Numbered from the stretch's first letter, positions 50,295 to 59,695 are shown. The stretch is DNA of 64,000 nucleotides from Phyllobacteriaceae bacterium (GCA_002708825.1 PAPF01000013.1:91350-155349); one strand, 5' to 3'. Numbers and translations: made by a program. The notes: generated by a model from the sequence alone, not told the origin.

Positions 50295-50832
50295 GCAATT
50301 CACCCGTTTTCCTTGACCAGAGATATGTACACCCTTCCTCGCGGCAAGCCGCTAACGCGCTTTCGCGAAGGATTTGCGACAAATCCTTCCACATTCGATA
50401 TGCAAGTGCCGTGCCATAAGTCCTCCCCTTCGCATTCGCTCCAGTCCGCCGGTCTCCGGCTTGTTGCGAGGTCAGGGAGCGCCATCCTTGGTTCAGTTGC
50501 CGCTCTTTTGGGCATGCCCGGCAAGGAATCGCCGAACTGCCACACGCCTGTCTCGCGATTGCGGCTGCTTTATCCCAGCAAGTTCCGAAAAACAATACAA
50601 GGTCTTCAAATTGTTGGTATTTTTGGTGCCAAAACCCGCACACGCAAGCCTCGGATGCTTGCCGAAACACCAATGGCTGGCGGTTCTGCAAGTGTCTATC
50701 ATCCATCCGGCCAATTGCACCGGCTTTTCGCCATTCCTAATTTGGCGGGCGGACCATTAGCAGATTTTTCCGGATCGGAACAGTTTTTGTCTCAACGCCG
50801 GAAATGGCGGCACAACCGCGAAAGGAGCGCCG
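50295..50832. promoter_or_regulatory. Long divergent intergenic region, dksA / sixA-like gene
   Basis: About 540 bp without a convincing gene; GC content looks lower than the surroundings from about 50570 onward. The dksA side carries clustered inverted repeats: GCGGC-AA-GCCGC (50341-50352), CGCG-CTTT-CGCG (about 50357-50367) and a perfect 10-bp repeat GAAGGATTTG-CGA-CAAATCCTTC (50367-50389). Frames inside it give Cys/Pro-rich proteins with no ribosome sites, so I do not call a gene. Confidence 0.5.
50367..50389. repeat. Perfect 10-bp inverted repeat upstream of dksA
   Basis: GAAGGATTTG and CAAATCCTTC with a CGA centre, about 73 bp before the dksA start. There is no T-run on either strand, so it is more likely an operator or mRNA leader stem than a terminator. 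Confidence 0.6.
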
Positions 50833-51342
50833 ATGAGTCGGCTGTACTTGATGCGCCACGCCCGTGCGGCCTGGCCAGCGCCCGGCATGCGCGATTTCGA
50901 CCGGCCGCTCGAACGCGGCGCGGAAAATGACGCGCAGGCCATCGGGCTTGCGATGCGCGCCAACGGCCAGCGTCCCGACAGCGTCCTGTGCTCTTCATCG
51001 CGGCGCACCCGCGAGACCTGGGAACGCCTGGCGGACGGCCTCGAGATGGATCCCTCCGCGGCCGAGTACCGCGACGAACTCTACAGCAATGACGCAGCCG
51101 GCTATGTGGAGATGATCCGGGAGTGCGGCCGGCGCGATTCGGTCATGGTGATCGGGCACAATCCGATGCTCGAGGACCTGGCCTTTGCCCTGTCCAAGCG
51201 CGGCGGCGAAAGCGACAGCGCCACGATGGAAGACGGGTTTGCGCCTTGCGGGCTCGCCGTCATCGATTTCGAGACGCCGCTCAGCGAAATCGCGCCGGGC
51301 AAGGGCCGGCTGCGCCTTTTCATGACGCCCGAGGATCTCTGA
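50833..51342 (+). CDS. SixA-type histidine phosphatase
   Basis: 169 residues. Histidine-phosphatase superfamily: N-terminal RHG-type motif LYLMRHARAAWPAPG, second motif SSSRRTRETWERLA and C-terminal catalytic His in VMVIGHNPMLEDLAFAL. SixA in enteric bacteria dephosphorylates phosphohistidine on phosphotransfer proteins; the substrate here is unproven. AAAGGAG lies just upstream of the ATG. Confidence 0.88.
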   Translation: MSRLYLMRHARAAWPAPGMRDFDRPLERGAENDAQAIGLAMRANGQRPDSVLCSSSRRTRETWERLADGLEMDPSAAEYRDELYSNDAAGYVEMIRECGRRDSVMVIGHNPMLEDLAFALSKRGGESDSATMEDGFAPCGLAVIDFETPLSEIAPGKGRLRLFMTPEDL

Positions 51343-51435
51343 ACCCGCGCGTCCGGACCTTGCCGCGCCGCCCTTCCTTTCAATACGGATGCCACACGCC
51401 TATATCCGCGAGGTGAGAGAAAGGGGCGCGCCGGC

Positions 51436-52911
51436 ATGGCCACTTCAATGACGACGATCACCGACGAGGCCCGCATCGCCTTCGATACGCTTGGAGAGCG
51501 CATTGCCGGCATCGCCCATCCCTCGGTCCGGCTGGGCGTCACCGGGTTGTCGCGCTCCGGCAAGACCGTCTTCATCACCGCTCTTGTGCACAACCTTGTC
51601 CATGGCGGCCGCCTGCCGCTGTTCGAGCCGCACAAGTCCGGCCGCATCGGGCGCGCCTATCTCCAGCCGCAGCCCGATGACCAGGTGCCCCGCTTCCAGT
51701 ACGAGGACCATGTCCGCGCGCTGGTCGAGGACCGTTCCTGGCCGCAGTCCACGCGCGCTGTCTCGCAACTGCGCCTGACCGTGGAGTACGAATCGGCGGG
51801 CGGCTGGGGCCGCGTTTTCTCCGGCGGGCGCCTGTCCATCGACATTGTCGACTATCCCGGCGAATGGCTGCTCGACCTGCCCTTGCTGGCGCAGGACTAC
51901 CGTGCCTTCGCGCGCGAATCGCTCGACCTTGCCGCCACGCCTGTCCGCCGCGACCTGTCGGCTGAATGGCTCGCCATGGCGGGCAGTGTCGATCCCCACG
52001 CCCCGGCCGACGAGCAGCAGGCCCTGCACCTCGCCCAGGCCTTCACCGCCTATCTTCGCGCCTGCCGGGCCGACGACCGCGCCCTGTCAACGCTGCCGCC
52101 CGGCCGCTTCCTGATGCCCGGCGACCTTGAGGGCTCCCCGGCGCTGACCTTCGCACCGCTGCCACTGGAAGATGGCAAGCCGCCGGCCAGGGACAGCCTC
52201 GCGGCGATGATGCAAAGGCGCTACGAGGCCTACAAGACCCATGTCGTCAAACCTTTCTTCCGCGAGCACATCACCCGGCTGGACCGCCAGATCGTGCTGG
52301 TCGACGCCATGCAGGCGCTGAACGCCGGACCGGGCGCGCTGGCCGACCTGGAGCGCGCGCTGACCGGCGTGCTGGCCTGCTTCCGCCAGGGCAGCGGCAA
52401 TATCCTCACCAGCCTGTTCTCACGGCGTATCGAGCGCATCCTCGTTGCCGCGACCAAGGCCGACCACATTCACCACGAGAGCCATGACCGGTTGCAGGCC
52501 ATCGTCCGCCGCCTCGTCGAGCGTGCGTCCGAACGCGCCCGTTTCTCCGGCGCCGAGGTCGACGTGCTGGCCATGGCAGCCGTGCGGGCTACCCGCGAGG
52601 GCACCGTCAAACAGGATGGCGAAACCCTGCCGGTCATCATCGGCCAGCCCCTGGCCGGAGAACGGATCGGCCCCGAGACCTTCGACGGCACGCGCGAAAC
52701 AGCCATATTTCCCGGTGACTTGCCGGAAAAACCGGATTCGGTTTTCGACCACGCCGGTAAAGATGAAGGCCGGAGCAACGCAGACATGCTGCGTTTCGTG
52801 CGCTTTCGCCCGCCCCGGCTCGAACGCACAGCCGAGGGAATCACGCTGTCCCTGCCCCATATCCGCCTTGACCGGGCCCTGCAGTTCCTGATCGGAGACA
52901 AGCTGGCATGA
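51436..52911 (+). CDS. YcjX family GTP-binding protein
   Basis: 491 residues. Conserved P-loop protein of the YcjX family: VRLGVTGLSRSGKTVFITAL (Walker A), LSIDIVDYPGEWLLDLPLLA, QIVLVDAMQALNAGPGALA and ILVAATKADHIHHESHDR (NKxD-like ATKAD). Linked to stress responses such as heat or phage shock, but the exact role is unknown. It overlaps the following YcjF-like gene (ATGA). Confidence 0.92.
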   Translation: MATSMTTITDEARIAFDTLGERIAGIAHPSVRLGVTGLSRSGKTVFITALVHNLVHGGRLPLFEPHKSGRIGRAYLQPQPDDQVPRFQYEDHVRALVEDRSWPQSTRAVSQLRLTVEYESAGGWGRVFSGGRLSIDIVDYPGEWLLDLPLLAQDYRAFARESLDLAATPVRRDLSAEWLAMAGSVDPHAPADEQQALHLAQAFTAYLRACRADDRALSTLPPGRFLMPGDLEGSPALTFAPLPLEDGKPPARDSLAAMMQRRYEAYKTHVVKPFFREHITRLDRQIVLVDAMQALNAGPGALADLERALTGVLACFRQGSGNILTSLFSRRIERILVAATKADHIHHESHDRLQAIVRRLVERASERARFSGAEVDVLAMAAVRATREGTVKQDGETLPVIIGQPLAGERIGPETFDGTRETAIFPGDLPEKPDSVFDHAGKDEGRSNADMLRFVRFRPPRLERTAEGITLSLPHIRLDRALQFLIGDKLA

Positions 52912-54008
52912 CAGACCCACGGCGCAAGCCGGCCGCGTTTTCCGTCGCCGCCGAGCCCGACGAATCGCCTTCCATGGCCCATGAGGGCGCACCGCGCGAT
53001 ACCCGGCGCAAACGCAAGCCGGCCGCCATCAGCGGGGACGCCCTGGCCCATGTGACACCGGAAGCCGAGGATCCCTTCCTGGCGGAAGCGCTGGAGGACG
53101 CGGTGACGCCCATGCCGCCGGCCCCGGCACGCGGTTTCTCCTTTGCCCGCCTTTTCGCAGCCGCCTTCGGCCTTCTGGTTGCCCTCGCCACCGGTCTTTG
53201 GATCGACGGTCTCATCCGCGACCTCTTCTCCCGCGCCGACTGGCTGGGTTGGACGGCAGCGGGTCTGGCCGCCCTCGCCGCGCTGGCCCTGTTCGGCATC
53301 GTGTTGCGGGAAATGCTGGCGCTCGCCCGGCTTTCAAGCATTGCGCGGCTCCAGGCGGAAGCCGCGGACGCCCTGGTCCATCGCGACACGAAGAAGGCCA
53401 GGACCGTCGTCGACGGTCTTGTCACGCTCTTCAAGGACAGGCCAGAAACCCGCGCCGGCCGCGACCTGCTGGCCCGCCAGGAAAGGGAAATCGTGGACGG
53501 CCCCGACCTCCTGGCGCTCGCCGAAACCGATCTCCTCGGACCGCTCGACGACGAGGCCACCCGCCTGGTGGTCGATGCGGCGCGGCGCGTCTCGGTCGTC
53601 ACCGCCGTCAGTCCGCGCGCGCTCGTCGACCTTGGCTATGTCCTGTTCGAGGCCGCGCGTCTCATCCGGCGCATCTCCGTGACCTATGGCGGACGCCCCG
53701 GCACGCTCGGTTTTTTCCGGCTTGCCCGCTCCGTGGTATCGCATCTGGCCGTGACCGGCACACTGGCGGCCACCGACAGCATCGTCGGCCAGGTGCTCGG
53801 ACATGGGCTGGCATCGCGCCTGTCGGCCCGTCTCGGCGAAGGCATCGTCAACGGGTTGATGACGGCGCGAATCGGCCTGGCCGCCATGGATGCCTGCCGG
53901 CCGATGCCGTTCTCGGCCCGCAAGCGGCCCGGCCTGCGTGGCATCCTCGCAACACTGACGCGCCTTTCCGGTCCGGCATCAGGAGCCGGAACCGGTGGAA
54001 AGCCGTGA
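52908..54008 (+). CDS. YcjF/TIGR01620 family inner-membrane protein
   Basis: 366 residues. A polar N-terminal 70 residues precede two membrane helices (LFAAAFGLLVALATGLWIDG, WTAAGLAALAALALFGIVLR) and a conserved C-terminal domain (VDAARRVSVVTAVSPRALVD, GRPGTLGFFRLARSVVSHLA, LGEGIVNGLMTARIGLAAMD). It is the standard partner of YcjX and coupled to it here. Function unknown beyond stress association. Confidence 0.9.
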   Translation: MTDPRRKPAAFSVAAEPDESPSMAHEGAPRDTRRKRKPAAISGDALAHVTPEAEDPFLAEALEDAVTPMPPAPARGFSFARLFAAAFGLLVALATGLWIDGLIRDLFSRADWLGWTAAGLAALAALALFGIVLREMLALARLSSIARLQAEAADALVHRDTKKARTVVDGLVTLFKDRPETRAGRDLLARQEREIVDGPDLLALAETDLLGPLDDEATRLVVDAARRVSVVTAVSPRALVDLGYVLFEAARLIRRISVTYGGRPGTLGFFRLARSVVSHLAVTGTLAATDSIVGQVLGHGLASRLSARLGEGIVNGLMTARIGLAAMDACRPMPFSARKRPGLRGILATLTRLSGPASGAGTGGKP

Positions 54009-54124
54009 AAGCATTGCGCAAGGCCGGGGACTCGCTCACTGTGAGACCATCCGGACAAGAAAGCCTTAACCATTCTTGGTGATGATCCGGCCCATCTGCT
54101 CTCGCCATGCCAACAGGGTGTTCC

Positions 54125-54661
54125 ATGCTCAGAAGCGCCGCCGCCATTGCCACGATCCTGCTGGCCACTTCCTCCGCCACGGTGGATGGCGCGGTGGCCT
54201 CGGACCGCGACCATGCGTTCTTCCGTTCGCTGGCCGGCGAGTGGTCCGGTCCCGGCGAGATTGTCGCGGGGAAATACAAGGGCACGAAATTCGTCTGCAA
54301 TTTCACCGGCGAGGCACCCGGCTCACGTGTCGGGGTGACGCTGGACGGAAGCTGCCGGGTCGGCGTCTTTTCCCAGAAGATGCAGGCCAGCATCGAGAAG
54401 CGCGGACGCGGCTATCGCGGCAAGTTCCTCGACGGTGCCAAGGGCAAGGGTCTCGACGTCGTCTCCGGCAATGTCGACGGTGAGCGCGTCGTGCTTTCGC
54501 TGGTCCGCAACAAGCTGCGCGGCGCCATGCTTGCGCGCCTTTCCGGCAAGGACGCCATGAACGTCACCGTTTCCGTCAAGGTCGACAAGGAGATGGTCCC
54601 GGTCATCGGCATCAGCCTCAAGCGCACCGACGGCGCCACGACGGGTTCGATAAGGCGCTGA
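54125..54661 (+). CDS. Secreted hypothetical protein
   Basis: 178 residues. Signal peptide MLRSAAAIATILLATSSATV, then a predicted beta-rich domain beginning FFRSLAGEWSGPGEIVAGKY, with two cysteines (TKFVCNFTG and LDGSCRVGV) about 25 residues apart, and GISLKRTDGATTGSIRR at the end. The LAGEWSG start recalls lipocalin-like or DUF1579-type folds, a weak resemblance. Periplasmic. Followed by a terminator. Confidence 0.8.
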   Translation: MLRSAAAIATILLATSSATVDGAVASDRDHAFFRSLAGEWSGPGEIVAGKYKGTKFVCNFTGEAPGSRVGVTLDGSCRVGVFSQKMQASIEKRGRGYRGKFLDGAKGKGLDVVSGNVDGERVVLSLVRNKLRGAMLARLSGKDAMNVTVSVKVDKEMVPVIGISLKRTDGATTGSIRR

Positions 54662-54690
54662 AACACGGCAACATGCCGCAGGACGCGACA

Positions 54691-54715
54691 AGCCGGCCTC
54701 ACGCGCCGGCTTTTT
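54691..54715 (+). terminator. Rho-independent terminator overlapping the 3' end of folK
   Basis: Seven-bp stem AGCCGGC (54691-54697) and GCCGGCT (54705-54711), loop of seven, then TTTT. It serves the plus-strand gene ending at 54661 and lies partly within the last codons of folK on the other strand. Confidence 0.75.
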
Positions 54716-55250
54716 GCTTTCCGATAGCGCCGTGCCACCAGTCAGCGGGGCGCGCCAGGCGTTCCATGCCCTGGCGGTCCGCTTGCGCAGCCAGCGCCGA
54801 TACGGTCTTGCCGCCGAGTGGAAGGTCCGGCGCCAGTTCGGCAAGGGGTACGACCACGAAGGCGCGTTCGGCGGCGCGCGGATGGGGGATGACAAGGCCC
54901 GGCTCGTCCACCGGCGGACCGTCGTGGGCCAGGATGTCGATGTCGATCGTGCGCGGCCCCCAGCGCAGCTTGCGTTCGCGCCGCCAGTCGCGCTCCAGCG
55001 AAAGACAGGTTTCCAGCAGGGCGCGCGGTTCCAGCGTGGTGCCGATGGCCGCGCAGCAATTCAGGAAGTCCGGCTGGTCGGTCACACCCCAGGGGGGCGT
55101 CCGGTAAAGGCCGGACACCGCCGTCACGCAGGTATCGCGGCGCGCGTCCAGCGCCTGCAGGACACCGGCCATGGCCGTCTCGACATCGCCGACATTGCCG
55201 CCAAGGCCGAGCCAGACGGCGTGCCGGGGGTCAGTCCTGAGGCCAGCCAA
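54699..55250 (-). CDS. folK: 2-amino-4-hydroxy-6-hydroxymethyldihydropteridine pyrophosphokinase
   Basis: 183 residues. It pyrophosphorylates 6-hydroxymethyl-dihydropterin for FolP. Motifs: AVWLGLGGNVGDVETAMAG, VSGLYRTPPWGVTDQPDFLN, RRERKLRWGPRTIDIDILAH (the HPPK signature) and LVIPHPRAAERAFVVVPLAE. The start is a TTG at 55250, inside folB and preceded by GAGGTG about 4 nt away; no ATG or GTG fits the conserved N-terminus. So translation is coupled to folB. Confidence 0.93.
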   Translation of the reverse strand: MAGLRTDPRHAVWLGLGGNVGDVETAMAGVLQALDARRDTCVTAVSGLYRTPPWGVTDQPDFLNCCAAIGTTLEPRALLETCLSLERDWRRERKLRWGPRTIDIDILAHDGPPVDEPGLVIPHPRAAERAFVVVPLAELAPDLPLGGKTVSALAAQADRQGMERLARPADWWHGAIGKQKAGA

Positions 55251-55599
55251 CCGTCACCTCGACATGGTCCAGGACGCCGGGCACCGGCGCATTGGGCTTG
55301 CGCACCGTGATCTCGGCATGGCTGATCTGCGGGAAGTGCTCGCACATGGATTTGGCGCATTCCAGCGCCAGCGCCTCGATCAGGTAGCGACGCTTGCCGG
55401 TGATGATCTTCTCGATGGCCGTGAACGCCGTTCCGTAATCGACCGTGTTGCCGATGGAATCGCGGATCAGCGCATCGCCCGCATTCACGGTCAGCGTGGC
55501 GTCGACATAGAAACGCTGGCCAAGCGCCTCCTCCTCGTCATGGACGCCATGGCGGGCGAAGAACGCGCAATTCTTCATGCGTATCGTGTAGACGCTCAT
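55231..55599 (-). CDS. folB: Dihydroneopterin aldolase
   Basis: 122 residues. It converts dihydroneopterin to 6-hydroxymethyl-dihydropterin. Motifs: YTIRMKNCAFFARHGVHDEE, LGQRFYVDATLTVNAGDALI, DSIGNTVDYGTAFTAIEKII and AEITVRKPNAPVPGVLDHVE with the catalytic Lys region. The start overlaps the folP stop (ATGA); the end overlaps folK by 20 bp. Confidence 0.95.
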   Translation of the reverse strand: MSVYTIRMKNCAFFARHGVHDEEEALGQRFYVDATLTVNAGDALIRDSIGNTVDYGTAFTAIEKIITGKRRYLIEALALECAKSMCEHFPQISHAEITVRKPNAPVPGVLDHVEVTVGWPQD

Positions 55600-56453
55600 G
55601 GCTGGCTCTTTTTCCTCGTTCCTGGATCCTCGGCCATCATCGCATCCGCGATGCGCATCGCATCCCGATTGATTGCGACATCGTGCACCCGGATTACGGC
55701 AGCGCCCTTCATGCGCAGGATCGCCGTCGTGGCTGCGGTACCGGCGTCGCGTTCATCCGCGTCCCGCCCCGTCGCGTGGCCGATAAACCGCTTGCGCGAT
55801 GTGCCCGCCAGCAGCGGGTAGCCCAGCGCATGCAGTTCCCCGAACCGCGCCATCAGCGCGAAATTCTCGTGCGGGTCCTTGGCGAAGCCGAAACCCGGAT
55901 CGAGCATGATCTGTTCCCTGGCGACGCCCGCAGCACGGGCGGTTTCAAGCGACTTTTCCAGGAAAAGCCGCTGGTCGGCGATCACGTCGGAAAGGCGCTC
56001 GCGCCCGCGCCCGGTATGCATGATGACGAGGCCCGCGCCCGTTTCGGCCGCCAGACGGGCAATGTCCGGCTCGCGCTGCAAACCCCACACATCGTTGACG
56101 ATATGGGCACCGGCGGCCACCGCCAGCCGTGCCGTCTCCTCGCGATAGGTATCGACCGACAGCACCGGCCCGTCCGCGCCGGCCAGCGCCTCGATGACCG
56201 GGAGCACCCGGTCCTGCTCCTGCGCGGCGCTGACCGCTTCGGCCCCCGGTCGGGTCGACTCCCCGCCAATGTCGACGATTGCCGCGCCGGCCTCGACCAT
56301 CCGCCAGGCCTGCTCGACAGCCGCTGAAAAGCCGCTGAAACGGCCGCCGTCGGAAAAGGAATCCGGCGTGACATTGAGGATTCCCATCAGGATGCCCTCG
56401 CCGGCAAGACGGAGGCTGCGGCCATGGGCCAGCTGCCAGGTTCTCGGTGTCAT
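55596..56453 (-). CDS. folP: Dihydropteroate synthase
   Basis: 285 residues. It joins the pterin pyrophosphate with p-aminobenzoate; target of sulfonamides. Signatures: MGILNVTPDSFSDGGRFSGF, AAIVDIGGESTRPGAEAVSA, IVNDVWGLQREPDIARL, IMLDPGFGFAKDPHENFALM and PLLAGTSRKRFIGHATGR. Start ATG at 56453 is placed by the family. First gene of folP-folB-folK. Confidence 0.96.
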   Translation of the reverse strand: MTPRTWQLAHGRSLRLAGEGILMGILNVTPDSFSDGGRFSGFSAAVEQAWRMVEAGAAIVDIGGESTRPGAEAVSAAQEQDRVLPVIEALAGADGPVLSVDTYREETARLAVAAGAHIVNDVWGLQREPDIARLAAETGAGLVIMHTGRGRERLSDVIADQRLFLEKSLETARAAGVAREQIMLDPGFGFAKDPHENFALMARFGELHALGYPLLAGTSRKRFIGHATGRDADERDAGTAATTAILRMKGAAVIRVHDVAINRDAMRIADAMMAEDPGTRKKSQP

Positions 56454-56625
56454 GGCGGGTTCCTTGTCGCGGCAAGTCCGGCTGGCGGTGGGTGACGCCA
56501 TCCTTTTGGGCGCGTCCTCGATGAAAATCAAATCCTTTCCCTCCCGTGGCGAAACGGCCCGCCGCGTCAAAGCATTTGCTTTTGCAGTCCCCCCGGACCA
56601 CATTGGCGCTTCCGGGGAGCCATTC

Positions 56626-57225
56626 ATGACGCTTCGTCCAATTGCCGTTTCCTTCCTGCTCGCAATCATGTCGTCCGGGCCCGCGCCAGCCGCCGACATA
56701 CGCACCGTCGAACGCCATTACGATATCGGTGGCGCCACGGTGCAGGCCATTGAACGCCAGCTTGCCAGGCGCGGCCCCAGGCTGGGCGGCCACAAGGGTC
56801 ACCCGGCAGCGACGCGCATGGAATTCAACACGCGGGTCGATTACGTCGAGACCGGGCGTGGCTGCCGCGTCTCCGGCGTCCACGTCCGCCTCGTTGCGAC
56901 CATGACATTGCCGCGCTGGAAGCGGCCGGCGGGCGCAAGCGCCGACACCGCGCGCTTCTGGAACGCGCTCGACACCGACATTCGCCGCCACGAGAAGCAC
57001 CACGCCGACATCGCCGCCAGTCACGCGCGCAAGCTCGAACGCGCGCTGACCGGCCTGTCCTCGCCCGATGACTGCAAGGCCCTCGAAGCGCGCGTGGAGA
57101 CCATCACCAACCGCATCATGAAGCGCAACGACGAGGCTCACGCCGCGTTCGACCGCAAGGAAGGCAGTGAATTCGAAGAGCGGCTCAGAAAGCTCATCGC
57201 CGAGCGCAAGGGCACGGTGAACTGA
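56626..57225 (+). CDS. DUF922 secreted protein, putative zinc protease
   Basis: 199 residues. Signal peptide (IAVSFLLAIMSSGPAPAADI), then a DUF922 domain: ERHYDIGGATVQAIERQLAR, MEFNTRVDYVETGRGCRVSG and the zinc-binding-like motif DTDIRRHEKHHADIAASHAR (HExxH form: HEKHH). DUF922 members are predicted secreted Zn-dependent proteases; activity is not proven. Periplasmic. Start ATG at 56626 has GGGGAG upstream. Confidence 0.83.
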   Translation: MTLRPIAVSFLLAIMSSGPAPAADIRTVERHYDIGGATVQAIERQLARRGPRLGGHKGHPAATRMEFNTRVDYVETGRGCRVSGVHVRLVATMTLPRWKRPAGASADTARFWNALDTDIRRHEKHHADIAASHARKLERALTGLSSPDDCKALEARVETITNRIMKRNDEAHAAFDRKEGSEFEERLRKLIAERKGTVN

Positions 57226-57338
57226 GCCGAAATCCCCTGTGGGTTAGCGTTGCCGTTGGCGCGGGCACGGGTTGAACGGCGCCGGCGGCCTTGGCAACAG
57301 GAAGGGTGAAACCGGGCACCGCCGATTCGGCAAGGCCC

Positions 57339-58883
57339 ATGACCGAAACGACCTGTTCGCCGATGAAGATCGAAATCGACATGGGAACCGCGCCGGGAGG
57401 CGCATCCGCACTGATCGACCTGGAAGAGCTTCTGGCCACGCGCTTGCTGGTGCAGGGCAATTCCGGTTCGGGCAAGTCGCACCTGTTGCGCAGGCTGCTC
57501 GAACAGAGCGCGCCCTGGGTGCAGCAATGCATCGTCGATCCGGAGGGCGATTTCGTCACGCTGGCCGACCGGTTCGGCCATCTCGTCGTCGATGCCAACC
57601 GTCCGCTGGAGGAACTTGACGTTATCGCCCAGCGTGTTCGCCAGCATCGCGTCTCCACCGTGCTCAATCTCGAAGGCCTCGAGATCGAGGGACAGATGCG
57701 CGCGGCCGCCGCCTTCCTCAACGCCCTGTTCGATGCCGAGCGCGATCACTGGTACCCCATGCTCGTCGTCGTGGACGAGGCGCAGATGTTCGCACCGGTC
57801 GCCGCCGGCGAATTCTCCGACGACGCCCGCCGGGCCTCGCTTGGCGCCATGACCAACCTGATGTGCCGGGGCCGCAAGCGCGGCCTGGCCGGCGTCATCG
57901 CCACGCAGCGCCTCGCCAAGCTGGCCAAGAACGTCGCGGCGGAAGCCTCGAACTTCCTGATGGGCCGCACCTTCCTCGATATCGACATGGCTCGCGCCGC
58001 CGACCTGCTCGGCATGGAGCGCCGCCAGGCGGAAATGTTCCGCGACCTGAAGCGCGGCCATTTCGTGGCACTCGGCCCTGCACTGTCGCGCCGCCCGGTG
58101 CCCTATGTCATCGGCGCAGTGGAAACTGCGGCGCGCTCGTCCAGCCCGAAACTCGTGCCGCTGCCCGACACGCCGGCCGATGCGCGCGACCTCATCCTGA
58201 AGGACGCGGCCATGGAGGCCGCACGGCCTGTCCGCAGGCCCGCGCGGCCTGCCGCGCCTCCGCCGGCCGAAGGCATCCTGGAGCAGCTTGCCCGCGCCGC
58301 CGCCCGGGCCTCCGGTGATGCAGCCGCCGGCGACGGAGCGCCGGCCCCGGTGGACGAAGCCGCGCGCGACGCCGGCCTCGATGCCGTCATGGCCGAAATC
58401 ATGGCCGATCCCGAAGCGGGCTTCCGCACCGACGCGGAGCTTTACCAGGATTTCCTCGTGCGCTGCCGCATCCGCCGCATCCCCGGGGAGCCGCCGGCCA
58501 TGGCGGCATTCCGCAACAGGCTCGCCGTGGCGCGCGCAGGCGCCGGAACCGCGACGGCGGCGACACGGGAATGGGAGACAGCCGTAAACCTGTCGCGCAA
58601 CATTCCCGAGGATTTGCAAGGCGTCTTCCTGCTCGTCGCGCGCGCGGCCATCGAGCGCGAGCCCTGCCCGTCGGACGCCACGCTGGCACGCGCCTATGGC
58701 ACCCATTCGCCGCGCCGCGCGCGGCGTTTCCTGACCTATTTCGAGGAAAACGGTCTCGTCGTCCTGCGAAACGACCTCAAGGGCCGGCGCATCGTCGCGT
58801 TTCCGGATCTCGATGCCGAAACGGCGCCGGGCGACCCCGAAGGCCCCGACCTCTTCGCCGCCGCGCGGACAGCCGCCGAGTGA
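57339..58883 (+). CDS. HerA/VirB4-like ATPase (DUF87 type)
   Basis: 514 residues. P-loop in LLVQGNSGSGKSHLLRRLLE, Walker B in YPMLVVVDEAQMFAPVAAGE, and GRKRGLAGVIATQRLAKLAK and NFLMGRTFLDIDMARAADLL as in HerA-FtsK-like ATPases. An Ala/Pro-rich linker (VRRPARPAAPPPAEG) joins a C-terminal helical region (LVARAAIEREPCPSDATLAR, ARRFLTYFEENGLVVLRNDL) that looks like a winged helix. No NurA nuclease is nearby, so the DNA-resection role of archaeal HerA is not implied. An ATG at 57363 is an alternative start. Confidence 0.82.
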   Translation: MTETTCSPMKIEIDMGTAPGGASALIDLEELLATRLLVQGNSGSGKSHLLRRLLEQSAPWVQQCIVDPEGDFVTLADRFGHLVVDANRPLEELDVIAQRVRQHRVSTVLNLEGLEIEGQMRAAAAFLNALFDAERDHWYPMLVVVDEAQMFAPVAAGEFSDDARRASLGAMTNLMCRGRKRGLAGVIATQRLAKLAKNVAAEASNFLMGRTFLDIDMARAADLLGMERRQAEMFRDLKRGHFVALGPALSRRPVPYVIGAVETAARSSSPKLVPLPDTPADARDLILKDAAMEAARPVRRPARPAAPPPAEGILEQLARAAARASGDAAAGDGAPAPVDEAARDAGLDAVMAEIMADPEAGFRTDAELYQDFLVRCRIRRIPGEPPAMAAFRNRLAVARAGAGTATAATREWETAVNLSRNIPEDLQGVFLLVARAAIEREPCPSDATLARAYGTHSPRRARRFLTYFEENGLVVLRNDLKGRRIVAFPDLDAETAPGDPEGPDLFAAARTAAE

Positions 58884-58899
58884 CGCACAGGCCTTGCGG

Positions 58900-59247
<348 letters not shown>

Positions 59248-59320
59248 TCAGTCGCCGAACGCTCTAACCCATAAAGGCGGCAAGTCAACTCGCCCTGCAG
59301 CCACAGGCGGTGATTTTGCC

Positions 59321-59695
59321 TTAGCGGCACATGGCGGCGATGAAGTCCCGCACGGCGCAGACTTCGCGAGAGAGCGCGCCGTGGGTCCGTCCGTCCATCG
59401 GCGCGCTTTCGAGGCGTTCGCACAGGGCCGCAAGCCGCATGGCCCCGATGCTGCGCGCCGATCCCTTGAGCGTATGGGCAAGCCGTTTGCGCGCCGCCGC
59501 GTCCGATGTGGCGATGGCTTCCAGCGCCAGGCCGGCCTGGTGCGCGAACATGGTCAGCACCTCCTGCTCCAGGGCCCTGTCGCCGAAGGTCTGCTTCTGA
59601 AGCTGATCCATGTCGATGGGCCTCTTGCAGGCCTTGGGGCAGGTCTCCCCACCCGGCCGGCCGAAGGCCACGGTCTGCATCCCGGACGCTGCCAT
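59321..59695 (-). CDS. Stand-alone Hpt domain protein
   Basis: 124 residues. Histidine phosphotransfer domain: LEQEVLTMFAHQAGLALEAI, then RLAHTLKGSARSIGAMRLAA, where the phosphorylated His is near residue 74. The N-terminal 40 residues (GRPGGETCPKACKRPIDMDQ) are not part of the domain and have two cysteines. It could relay phosphate from a hybrid kinase such as CckA, but ChpT is the usual partner there, so this link is inference only. Confidence 0.85.
   Translation of the reverse strand: MAASGMQTVAFGRPGGETCPKACKRPIDMDQLQKQTFGDRALEQEVLTMFAHQAGLALEAIATSDAAARKRLAHTLKGSARSIGAMRLAALCERLESAPMDGRTHGALSREVCAVRDFIAAMCR

Noticed and set aside
50374-50760. Possible small gene in the dksA/sixA gap
   Set aside because: Cys/Pro-rich translation, no ribosome site, no recognisable domain, and inverted repeats suggest regulation instead.
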